From: Pararhodospirillum photometricum DSM 122
GTDB lineage: Bacteria > Pseudomonadota > Alphaproteobacteria > Rhodospirillales > Rhodospirillaceae
Assembly: GCF_000284415.1 (NCBI RefSeq)
Contig: NC_017059.1
Location: 642,021 to 706,020 of the forward strand
Reading direction: 5' to 3'
DNA length: 64,000 nt
Shown here: piece by piece, positions 56,288 to 64,000 of the stretch
Layout of the letters: each line of letters opens with the position of its first letter
How positions within the stretch are numbered: position 1 is the first letter of the stretch
Translations under genes and position numbers: made by a program
The notes under the pieces: generated by a model
What the model was told of the DNA's origin: nothing
Database searches by the model: none
Seen by the model: only the letters and a program-made list of their open reading frames with translations

Positions 56288-57012
56288 CAATACTGGCGGA
56301 TGATGCCAACAAGCCTTCCTTGGATCCGCACCCGGTCGGGCCCATGGATCATGGTTTTGAAGGCTTTGTTGGCCGGCTCCAGGGCGATGGAATCTCCCTT
56401 GCGCCGCAGTCGCTTTAACGTCGCCTCTTCTTCATCCACCAAAGCCACGACGATGGTACCGTTTTCGGCGGTGTCGCAGCGGCGCAAGATGGCGATGTCG
56501 CCGTTCAAGATCCCGGCTTCAATCATCGACTCTCCCTCGACGGTCAACGCGAAGTGTTCTCCTCCGCCCGTGAGCAAGGCGGTGGGGACGTCGATATGGG
56601 CGGTGGGATCATTGAGCGCTGCGACGGGAGTGCCGGCTGCGATCTTTCCCAAAAGGGGGAGGGTGACCGATGAGGCCGGTGTGGCTTCTGTGACCACTGC
56701 GGCGGGGAGCGACGGGGTAAAGTTTCCCTCGATCACTTTGGGCGAAAAGCGTGTTTCAGGATCCCGGGCGCGTGGCAGAGCCTCTTCCGGCACTTGATTG
56801 TCGGGCAGGCGCAAGACTTCCAGCGCGCGGGCCCGGTGGGGAAGGCGACGCAAAAAGCCCCGTTCCTCCAGTCCCTTGATCAGGCGATGGATCCCGGATT
56901 TCGATTTCAGTTCAAGGGCATCACGCATTTCGTCAAACGAGGGGGATACCCCGGTCGTGCGCAGCCGCTGATCGATAAAGGACAGCAGCAGGTATTGTTT
57001 GCGCGTCAGCAT
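56287..57012 (-). CDS. lexA: SOS repressor LexA
   Basis: A 241-residue repressor. N-terminal winged helix [54 protein letters not shown]-terminal peptidase has [21 protein letters not shown] (catalytic Ser) and [14 protein letters not shown] (Lys). The self-cleavage Ala-Gly lies in [10 protein letters not shown]. It represses DNA-damage genes until RecA triggers autocleavage. An SOS box lies 48 bases upstream of the start. It converges on cbbR. Confidence 0.96.
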   Translation of the reverse strand: MLTRKQYLLLSFIDQRLRTTGVSPSFDEMRDALELKSKSGIHRLIKGLEERGFLRRLPHRARALEVLRLPDNQVPEEALPRARDPETRFSPKVIEGNFTPSLPAAVVTEATPASSVTLPLLGKIAAGTPVAALNDPTAHIDVPTALLTGGGEHFALTVEGESMIEAGILNGDIAILRRCDTAENGTIVVALVDEEEATLKRLRRKGDSIALEPANKAFKTMIHGPDRVRIQGRLVGIIRQY

Positions 57013-57059
57013 GACCGTGACTCCCTGGCGCGAGGAACTAAACGTGAATATGCTAAAAA

Positions 57060-57074
57060 GTTCTACTTTGGTTC
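57060..57074. promoter_or_regulatory. alphaproteobacterial SOS box (GTTC-N7-GTTC)
   Basis: GTTCTACTTTGGTTC matches exactly the GTTC-N7-GTTC LexA operator. A weaker opposed half, GAACTAAACGTGAAT, lies closer to the gene at 57035-57049 and may be a second, imperfect site. Autorepression of lexA is expected. Confidence 0.85.
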
Positions 57075-57153
57075 CTGCTCAGGGTCAAGAAAAAAGGGGG
57101 GCAGGTGGCCCCCCTTCGCGTCGTCTTGGTTGAGCCTGCGCCCGCCTCCCCGG

Positions 57154-57951
57154 TTAGGGGGCGATCAGGGCCCGAGTTGCGGCTTCCACGTCGGGTTGCC
57201 GCATAAAATGCTCGCCAATAAGGAAGCGCCGAGCCCCCACGGCGCCCATGCGGGCCAGATCATCCCGGGTTCGCAGGCCGCTTTCCGCAACCAACACCCG
57301 GCCCTCTGGCAGCATCCGGGCCAGACGCTCGGTGGTGGTCAGGTCGGTGACCAGGGTTTTGAGGTTGCGGTTGTTGACCCCGATCAACGGGGTGGTCAGG
57401 CAGGCCAGAGCCCGCTCCATTTCTCCCTCGTCGTGGACCTCGGCCAAGACATCCATGTCGAGGTCATGGGCCAGGGCTTCCATTTCGGCGGCCTGGGCGT
57501 TGTCAAGGGCGGCGAGGATCAACAAGATGCAATCGGCGCCCATGGCCCGGGCTTCCAGCACCTGCCAGGGATCGATCATAAAATCCTTGCGCAAGACGGG
57601 CAGGGGGACCGCCGCCCGCGCCGCCACCAAATACTCCTCGGCTCCCAAAAAACGGGTCTCTTCGGTCAGAATCGACAAGCACGCCGCGCCAGCCCGGTGA
57701 TAGGCTTGGGCCAAGGTCACCGGGTCGAAATCTGGCCGGATCAAGCCCGCCGAGGGGGACGCCTTTTTGATCTCGGCAATCAGGGCCCAGTGCCCGCGAT
57801 CGGCCACCGCACTCAACGCCTGGGCAAAGCCGCGCGTTTGATCGTTGGCGTCGGCGATGTGCTGGCGCAAGACGGACTCGGGGCGCGCAAGGCGCCGACG
57901 CGCCACGCTGTCGCGGGTGTCGTTGCAAATGGCTCGCAGAACGTCGCTCAC
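57154..57951 (-). CDS. trpC: indole-3-glycerol phosphate synthase
   Basis: A 265-residue TIM barrel. It has [48 protein letters not shown] and [17 protein letters not shown], with catalytic Lys and Glu in place. It converts CdRP to indole-glycerol phosphate in tryptophan synthesis. It overlaps trpD by 4 bases in a trpG-trpD-trpC operon. lexA lies downstream on the same strand. Confidence 0.96.
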   Translation of the reverse strand: MSDVLRAICNDTRDSVARRRLARPESVLRQHIADANDQTRGFAQALSAVADRGHWALIAEIKKASPSAGLIRPDFDPVTLAQAYHRAGAACLSILTEETRFLGAEEYLVAARAAVPLPVLRKDFMIDPWQVLEARAMGADCILLILAALDNAQAAEMEALAHDLDMDVLAEVHDEGEMERALACLTTPLIGVNNRNLKTLVTDLTTTERLARMLPEGRVLVAESGLRTRDDLARMGAVGARRFLIGEHFMRQPDVEAATRALIAP

Positions 57952-58985
57952 GATCCCGTCCCATTGGTTACCGCGACCATGCGCGTCAGGACATCAAGGG
58001 CCTTGCCGCTATCAATCGCCGCCTGGGCCTGAGCCGCCCCCTCGCTCAAGGAGCTTGCCCGTCCCGCCACCACCAGGGCCGCCGCCGCATTCAGCACCAC
58101 GATATCCCGGTAAGGACCGGGCTGCCCCGCCAGCAAGGCCCGCACCGCGTCGGCATTGGTGGCCGGATCGCCCCCCTTCAGGTCCTCGGGTTTGGCCACG
58201 GGGAGGCCCGCATCACCGGGCGTAATGGTGAAACGACGAACCACACCCGCCCGGTACTCGGCGACCAGGGTTGGTCCCGTGGTGGTGACTTCGTCCAGGC
58301 CATCCGAGCCGTGCACGACCCAGGCCCGTTCGGCGCCCAGACGGCCCAGCACCTGGGCCAAGGGTTCCACCCAGGTATCGGCAAAAACCCCCATCAGCTC
58401 AAAGCGAGCCCCGGCCGGGTTGGCCAGTGGCCCCAGGAGGTTGAACAAAGTCCGGGTTCCCAGTTCCCCGCGAACCGGCGCCACATGCTTCATGGCGCTG
58501 TGGTGGCGCTGGGCGAACATGAACCCGATGCCTACCTCCCGCAACGAGGCCTCGACCCGGGTTGGCTCGGCCTCCAGATTGATCCCCAGAGCCGCCAGAA
58601 CGTCGGCCGAGCCGCTCTTGGAGGAGGCCGCCCGGTTGCCGTGCTTGGCCACCGGCACGCCACAGGCCGCCGTCACCAGGGCGGCGGCGGTGGAGATGTT
58701 GTAAGTCCCGGCACAGTCGCCCCCGGTGCCCACCAGATCAATGGCGCCCTCGGGGGCGGTGATCGGCGTTGCCTTGGCCCGCATGATCCGAGCGGCGGCG
58801 GTAATTTCCTCCACCGTCTCGCCCCGTACCCGCAGAGCCATCAGGAAGGCTCCCATCTGGGCGGGCGTGGCATTGCCCGACATGATGGCCTCAAAGGCCC
58901 GGGCCGCATCGGCTTCGCTCAAGGGACGTCCTGTCGCCACCATGGCGATCAGGGGTTTCATGTCTATGTCGTCCGTGCTGCTCAT
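57948..58985 (-). CDS. trpD: anthranilate phosphoribosyltransferase
   Basis: A 345-residue enzyme of normal length. It has [82 protein letters not shown], and [19 protein letters not shown]. It joins anthranilate with PRPP. Start ATG 58985. It overlaps trpC and follows trpG by 48 bases. Confidence 0.96.
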   Translation of the reverse strand: MSSTDDIDMKPLIAMVATGRPLSEADAARAFEAIMSGNATPAQMGAFLMALRVRGETVEEITAAARIMRAKATPITAPEGAIDLVGTGGDCAGTYNISTAAALVTAACGVPVAKHGNRAASSKSGSADVLAALGINLEAEPTRVEASLREVGIGFMFAQRHHSAMKHVAPVRGELGTRTLFNLLGPLANPAGARFELMGVFADTWVEPLAQVLGRLGAERAWVVHGSDGLDEVTTTGPTLVAEYRAGVVRRFTITPGDAGLPVAKPEDLKGGDPATNADAVRALLAGQPGPYRDIVVLNAAAALVVAGRASSLSEGAAQAQAAIDSGKALDVLTRMVAVTNGTGS

Positions 58986-59033
58986 CGCCCGAGTCTTCCC
59001 CCCCTTTTTCTGACCTTAATCGCTCCTTGCGCC

Positions 59034-59609
59034 CTAACGCGCCGCAGCCGTCAGGAAATTCTGCAAAAGCGCGTGACCGCCTTGTGTCTCAATGCTTTCG
59101 GGATGAAACTGCACCCCGTGGACCGGCAGGCTCTTGTGCGACAGGCCCATGATCAGGCCGTCGTCGCTCCAGGCTGTGATCTCCAGGCACTCGGGCAGGT
59201 CGTCGCGCCGCACCACCAAGGAATGATAGCGCGTGCCGCGAAACGGCTTGGGCAAGCCTGTGAAAACGCCACCATCGGCATGATGAATTTCGCTGACCTT
59301 GCCGTGCATCGGCTTGGGGGCGCGAACGACTTTGCCGCCGAACACTTGCCCGATGGTTTGATGTCCCAGGCAGACCCCCATCACCGGCACCTGGGCCGTC
59401 GCGGCTTTGCGCACGAGGTCCAAGCAGATGCCGGCCCGGTCGGGATCGCAGGGCCCCGGGGAGATGACCACGCCTTGCGGCCGCAGGGCCAGGGCCTCGT
59501 CGGCGGTCAAGGCATCGTTGCGCCGCACGACGACCTCGGCGCCCAGGTCTCCCAGGTAGTGCCAAAGGTTATACGTGAAGCTGTCGTAGTTATCGATCAG
59601 CAGGAACAT
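59034..59609 (-). CDS. trpG: anthranilate synthase glutamine amidotransferase component (TrpG/PabA)
   Basis: A 191-residue class I glutamine amidotransferase. It has [37 protein letters not shown], nucleophile [15 protein letters not shown], and the His-Glu pair in GVQFHPESI. It supplies ammonia to anthranilate (or aminodeoxychorismate) synthase. The larger partner trpE is not in the window. First gene of trpGDC. Start ATG 59609. Confidence 0.94.
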   Translation of the reverse strand: MFLLIDNYDSFTYNLWHYLGDLGAEVVVRRNDALTADEALALRPQGVVISPGPCDPDRAGICLDLVRKAATAQVPVMGVCLGHQTIGQVFGGKVVRAPKPMHGKVSEIHHADGGVFTGLPKPFRGTRYHSLVVRRDDLPECLEITAWSDDGLIMGLSHKSLPVHGVQFHPESIETQGGHALLQNFLTAAAR

Positions 59610-59797
59610 TTACGAAACCCGGTTCAGGACACTACAGTGAAGACGCGCCCGTCAAGGGTGCGCCGGGCCAGAGGCGGCAAAGAGTGCCGCTCCCGGACCG
59701 GGGCGTCAAGCACCCCATCAAGGTTTCCTAAGGCAATCGGGGGAAGGACGGCACAGGCAAGGCTGGGGCATCCCTCGGTCCGAGGGGCCTGAGACCG

Positions 59798-59836
59798 AGG
59801 GGCTGGGGAGGTTGTGTCTCCCCGGCTCTCCCTTCC
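59798..59836 (+). repeat. palindromic element copy (p), degenerate
   Basis: GAGGGGCTGGGGAGGTTGTGTCTCCCCGGCTC in two stretches, upstream of the copper ATPase gene. A further partial copy, GGCTGGGGCATCCCTCGGTCC, adjoins at 59763. Confidence 0.65.
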
Positions 59837-59891
59837 CCAAACGGGATGCGCTCCGGGGTGTTTCCCTCGGCCAACTCAGGAGAGGCAGAAC

Positions 59892-62089
59892 ATGTCCACC
59901 GAGCTTGTATCATCGCCGCCGCAGACGGTGGATCTCGTCATTTCCGGCATGAGCTGTGCTGCGTGCTCCACCCGGCTCGAACGGGTTCTCGGCAAGGTGC
60001 CCGGGGTCAGCGAGGCCAGCGTCAATCTGGCCACCGAACGCGCCCGGGTGGTGGTCGCGGGCGGGGCGGCCCGGCTCGACGACTTGGTGGCGGCTGTCAC
60101 CGGCGCCGGGTTCGGGGCTCGCTTGGCGGATGACCGACCCGAGCCGTCGCGCGATGCCTCGGCCGACGGTTTTTTCTTTTTTTCGCTCTGTCCGCCCTGT
60201 TGAGCGTCCCTTTGCTCTGGGACATGGTCGCGGCCATGACCGGGATGCCGGGGCGGGTCGGTCCGGTGGGCCAACTGGTGCTGGGCACCCTTGTGCAGGT
60301 CACGGCGGGCTTGCGCTTTTATCGGGGGGCCTGGAGCGCCCTTAAAGGGGGGGCCGGCACCATGGATACCCTGGTGGCCCTGGGCACGACGGCCGCTTGG
60401 GGGCTGTCGGCCTACCGGGTGGTGATGGGGCAAGAGGGGCAGGGCCTCTACTTTGAGAGTGCCGCCGTGGTCATCACCCTGGTCCTGCTCGGCAAGGGCC
60501 TGGAAACCCGGGCCCGCCACAAGGCCGCCTCCATGATCCGCGCCTTGATGGCTTTGCGTCCGACCCTGGCCCATCTCGAACGCGACGGCCAGTTGGAGGA
60601 CGTGGAGGCCGAGCGCCTGCGGCCTGGGGATCGGGTGGTGGTGCGGCCGGGGGAGGCCTTGCCCGCCGATGGGCGCATTGAGGAGGGCACCGCCGCCCTT
60701 GATGAGAGTCTGGTCACCGGCGAAAGCCTGCCCGTCGCCCGGGGGCCGGGAGATCGCGTCATTGGCGGCGCCGTGGTGACCGATGGCTTGCTGCGGGTCC
60801 GGGTCGAGGCCGCCGGCGACGCCGCCGTGCTGGCCCGCCTGATCCGCCTAGTCGAGGCCGCCCAAGCCGCCAAGGCTCCCGTCCAGCGTCTTGTCGATCG
60901 CGTGGCCGCAATTTTCGTGCCTGTGGTCATCGTGCTGGCTGGCCTCACCTTCTTGGGGTGGTGGGGGCTGGCGGGAGCCACCGAGCCGGCCCTTAGTGCT
61001 GCCATTTCCGTTTTGGTCGTGGCCTGTCCGTGTGCCCTGGGTTTGGCCACGCCCACCGCCGTGATGGTCGGGACTGGCTTGGCGGCCCGCCGGGGTATCC
61101 TGATTCGCGATGCCAGCGCCTTGGAGCAGATTTGCGCCGTGAAGACGGTGGTTTTCGATAAAACCGGGACTCTGACCGCCGGGCGGCCGGCGCTAACCCG
61201 TCTCGTGGTCGCCGATCCGGGCGACGCTGACGAGACCGTGCTGCGGTTGGCCGCCAGCGCCCAGCAAGGCAGCGCCCACCCGCTGGCCCGGGCCCTGCGT
61301 GACGCCGCTCAAGACCGGGGGGTGACCTTGGAGCCGTTTTCGGCCTTCACCTCGGTGCCGGGGCAGGGGGTCGGGGCTCAGGTGGGGGAGGTCCGGGTGT
61401 GGCTGGGCAGTCGCCGTTTTATTGAAAACTTGGGCCTTGATCCGTCGCCTCTGGACACCCTCGCCGTTTCGCTGGAAGAAGAGGGGGCCTCGGCCGTCTG
61501 GATGGCCGTGGGCAATCCTCCTCGGCGTCTCGTGGCTCTGTTTGGGTTGGCGGATTCTCTGCGGCCCACCGCTCGCGAAGCGGTTGCCCGCCTCAAGGCC
61601 CGGGGGTTGGACGTCATTTTGCTAACCGGCGATGCCGAGCGGGTCGCCAAGGTCGTGGCCGAGCGTCTGGGCATTGATGACTATCGCGCGGGTGTGCCCC
61701 CCGAGGACAAGGCCCGCGTGGTGGCCGAGCTGCGCCGCACCGGCCCCGGGGTGGCCATGGTGGGCGACGGAGTCAACGATGCCCCCGCGCTGGCCGAGGC
61801 CGATGTGGGCATCGCCATGGGCACCGGGGCCGATGCCGCCATGGAAACCGCCGGCATGACCTTGATGCGGGGAGATCCCGCCTTGCTCGTGGAGGCCCTT
61901 AGCCTGTCGCGGGCCACCGTGCGACGCATTCGCGTCAATCTTTTTTGGGCTTTTGCGTATAACGTGATTGCCTTGCCGCTCGCGGCGGCTGGGATTCTTT
62001 CGCCCATGATCGCCGGTGCGGCCATGGCTTTGTCCAGCGTGTCGGTGGTCGCCAGCTCGCTGTGGTTGCGTCGGTGGCGACCGGAGTAA
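59892..62089 (+). pseudogene. copA: copper-exporting P1B-type ATPase, broken by one frameshift
   Basis: The N-terminal heavy-metal domain has GMSCAACSTRLERVLGKVPGV (CxxC). The frame then breaks in a T-rich run (60171-60183) after DGFFFF. The rest continues as LSALLSVPLLWDMV, actuator DESLVTGESLPVA, the ion motif VACPCALGLATPTA (CPC), VFDKTGTLTAGRP and MVGDGVNDAPALAEADVGIAM to 62089. One missing T in the T7 run at 60177-60183 restores the frame. CPC with these flanks suggests Cu(I) export. No CueR-type regulator nearby. Ribosome-binding site CAGGAGAGG precedes the ATG. Confidence 0.9.
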
Positions 62090-62096
62090 ATGCCTG

Positions 62097-63657
62097 ATGT
62101 TGCTTCCCGGAGACAACGGTCATCAGGGACCGCTGGACCGCTTTGCCCTTTTCGTTGCGGGCCTGTCCCCCGTTACCTTGACCCTTACGGCCCTGGGGAC
62201 CCTGGGGGTGGGCATTGGGGCCGGGCTTGCGCTTGGCGTGTTTTGGGCCCGCCCGGCCGATCCTCCCCCTGCGGCCCAGCGGCCCCAGGCGCCCGCTGTC
62301 GTTGCCCAGGCTCCCGCCCCGGTAGCCGTCCCCTCCGAACGGACGGTGGCCCAGTACACGCCGCCGCCACTGCCCGGCCCGGCGCCCTCGTCTGCCGGGC
62401 TCGCCCCTGTTGTGGCCGTTGCCCCGCCCGCGCCGGGCTCCAGTGGGCCCGGGATCAACGATTCGGGGGCACCCGTGGCCCTGGATCCCTCTGCGCCCGC
62501 CCTGATGCCCAGCGTCCTCACCGCCTTGCCGCCTTTACCTCTCGAAGACAAGCAGGCGGCAGCACCCGACCTTCCATCCCCCGAGCTTTCCCCCGCCCCC
62601 GGGGCCGCGGTGGAGATCAGCCGGCCGGTGCCGCCGCCACCGCCGCCGCCGCCCGCGCGCTGGGCCACCCGAGGCGTCTCCCCGCCGATTTCCGGCGCTT
62701 CAGCGCTGGCGGCCCCCTCTGCGGAGGCGGCGCCCGCAGCGTCCGTCGAGGGTCTTGCCATGGCGGCGCCTGCGGGTGCTTTTCTTGCGGAAGACGGCGA
62801 GGGCGGACACGTTCTTGAAGAAAGGCTGGAAGGCGAGGTGCGCGACTCCCTGCCCGGTGTCGCGGTGCCGTTGACCTCAACACTGGCCGCCTTTCCGCCG
62901 GTGGTGGCCCCTGGGCCTGAAGGCACGCCATGGCGGCGTAACGCCGTGCCGGTGGCGGCGTGGCATCCGCCGGCCATCGCCGTGGTCATTGATGACCTCG
63001 GCGTGGATCGCACCCGCACGCGTGCTGTGGCCGCCCTGCCAGGGCCGATCACCATGGCCTTTCTGCCCTACGCCGAGATCTTGCCCGATCAAATGCGCGA
63101 TGGGCGCAAGCAAGGCCACGAGCTTCTGATCCACATGCCCATGGAGCCACAAAACAGCAGCATCAATCCAGGCCCGGATGCCCTCAAGGTCGGTCTGTCG
63201 GACGACGAAATTTTGGCCAGGGTCCGGCGCAATCTTGACCGTGGTGCGGGCTATGTTGGCATTAACAACCATATGGGCAGCCGTTTTTACCACCGATGCC
63301 CGGGGGATGTCCGTGGTGATGGCCGAACTCAAGCGCCGGGGGCTGGTGTGGCTGGACTCGGTTACCTCGCCCCAGACCGTGGGCCTCTCCCTGGCCCGGG
63401 CCGCCGGGGTCCCCCATGCGGGACGGGCGGTTTTTCTCGATAATGTGCCCGAGCGCGCTGCGGTGGATCGGCAATTGGCCAACCTCGAAGCCGCCGCCCG
63501 CCGCAATGGGGTCGCCATTGGCATTGGTCACCCCAAGGATGCCACCATCCAGGGGTTGCGCGCTTGGCTGCCTAGCCTTGCCCGTAAGGGGATTACCCTG
63601 GTACCCGTGAGCGCCTTGATGCGTGTCGAGACCACGACGGTGGCGCGACGGCCCTAA
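62097..63657 (+). pseudogene. divergent polysaccharide deacetylase (YibQ-like), broken by one frameshift
   Basis: It has an N-terminal membrane segment (LTLTALGTLGVGIGAGLALGVF), a long proline/alanine-rich linker (residues ~55-250), and a C-terminal divergent polysaccharide deacetylase domain: IAVVIDDLGVDRTRT, MAFLPYAEILPDQM, GHELLIHMPMEP, GINNHMGSRF. It then breaks. One extra T in the T5 run at 63284-63288 accounts for it, since removing it gives SRFTTDARGMSVVMAELKRRGLVWLDS, up to the stop at 63657. The family is uncharacterised, probably cell-wall related. Start ATG 62097 follows GGAG. Confidence 0.84.
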
Positions 63658-63676
63658 AGGCTGCCCTTCTCTTTTC

Positions 63677-63710
63677 GAGGGGTTTGGGGAGGCCGCGCCT
63701 CCCCAGCCTT
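63677..63710 (+). repeat. palindromic element copy (q)
   Basis: GAGGGGTTTGGGGAGGC, CGC, GCCTCCCCAGCC, between convergent deacetylase and the last gene, touching the latter's stop codon. Confidence 0.85.
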
Positions 63711-64000
63711 AAAACAGCTCAATCGCGGCCCCCTGTCCCGTGGCATTCGCATCGGTATTACGATGACTGTTGCGCAGTTCATCCACCACAAACTGAAGCG
63801 TTTCGGTCATACTGCGCTGGTAGGCGTTGCGCAGATCCGCCGCCGTGACGGCATCCATGGCCGGGAGGTGCCGGGCCAACTCCTCAATATCGGTCGCGGT
63901 CCGCTCAAAACAGGTCACCAGGGCCAGTAACCGACGCTTGACCACATCTTGAAACTGGATGGAGCCGATCATTTCCAGGATCGGGGTGGCCAGCCGTCGG
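63709..64000 (-). CDS. C-terminal fragment of a chemoreceptor-like protein (incomplete)
   Basis: The minus-strand frame is open to the window end, so only the last ~97 residues are visible. ILEMIGSIQFQDVVKRRLLALVTCFERTATDIEEL resembles the FQD-containing C-terminal stretch found in some methyl-accepting-type signalling proteins. The family assignment is weak. The stop codon lies at the edge of a repeat copy. Confidence 0.45.
   Translation of the reverse strand, partial: RRLATPILEMIGSIQFQDVVKRRLLALVTCFERTATDIEELARHLPAMDAVTAADLRNAYQRSMTETLQFVVDELRNSHRNTDANATGQGAAIELF

Overview
The window looks like chromosome of a GC-rich alphaproteobacterium, most likely a purple non-sulfur member of the Rhodospirillaceae. 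The species is an inference. Lineage markers are an NDUFA12-type complex I gene, the order hisG-hisD-UPF0262-LMW phosphatase-infA-maf-RNase E/G, an SOS box of the GTTC-N7-GTTC type before lexA, an ECF sigma factor/ChrR singlet-oxygen pair, and a cbbLSQO form I RuBisCO operon with divergent cbbR.

Layout. 1-1798: 3' end of a 5-oxoprolinase/hydantoinase. 1799-2643: AT-rich island with one unknown small ORF and a hairpin-rich segment. 2644-5388: COG2907 oxidoreductase, divergent from rpoE-chrR. 5389-7880: a large inverted-repeat element, then CIRCE-controlled groESL. 8017-16911: mostly housekeeping and transport (Lrp, gluQ, HNH, two MFS carriers, thiolase, bioY, comM, GNAT). 17022-19748: two inverted tRNA-Val(GAC) genes around an N-formylglutamate amidohydrolase, a 268-bp tandem duplication, and a second such hydrolase. 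19962-27952: kdpFABC plus kdpDE. 28010-30042: DUF2155, two MlaD-like proteins and NDUFA12. 30445-35679: the his/infA/maf/rng block. 35719-41236: a methyltransferase, a 1166-residue iron-sulfur flavoprotein fusion and an outer-membrane protein. 41485-43121: a CDF efflux carrier with a TetR regulator. 43445-43619: tandem tRNA-Val(CAC). 43815-49753: Nudix, hydrolase, chemoreceptor, diguanylate cyclase, ComF. 49765-50065: a 23S rRNA 3' fragment and a complete 5S rRNA. 50179-56244: cbbO-cbbQ-cbbS-cbbL and divergent cbbR. 56287-59609: lexA and trpGDC. 59892-64000: copper ATPase, polysaccharide deacetylase and the tail of an incomplete gene.

Two features run through the whole window. First, a short GC-rich palindromic element (core CTGGGGAGGC, two free bases, GCCTCCCCAG) occurs about 18 times, often exactly at gene 3' ends. 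It contributes codons to the gluQ 3' end and lies inside the kdpB 5' end. Second, eight genes (chrR, lrp, kdpB, rng, the methyltransferase, cbbR, the copper ATPase, the deacetylase) are each broken by one single-base frameshift, seven of them in homopolymer runs. That pattern points to sequencing error more than to real decay.

The most unusual items are the palindrome family and its protein-coding copies, the truncated 23S rRNA next to an intact 5S, the AT-rich island, the 30-bp perfect palindrome before groES, and the NfnAB-like single-chain oxidoreductase. No CRISPR array, transposase, integrase or phage gene was found.
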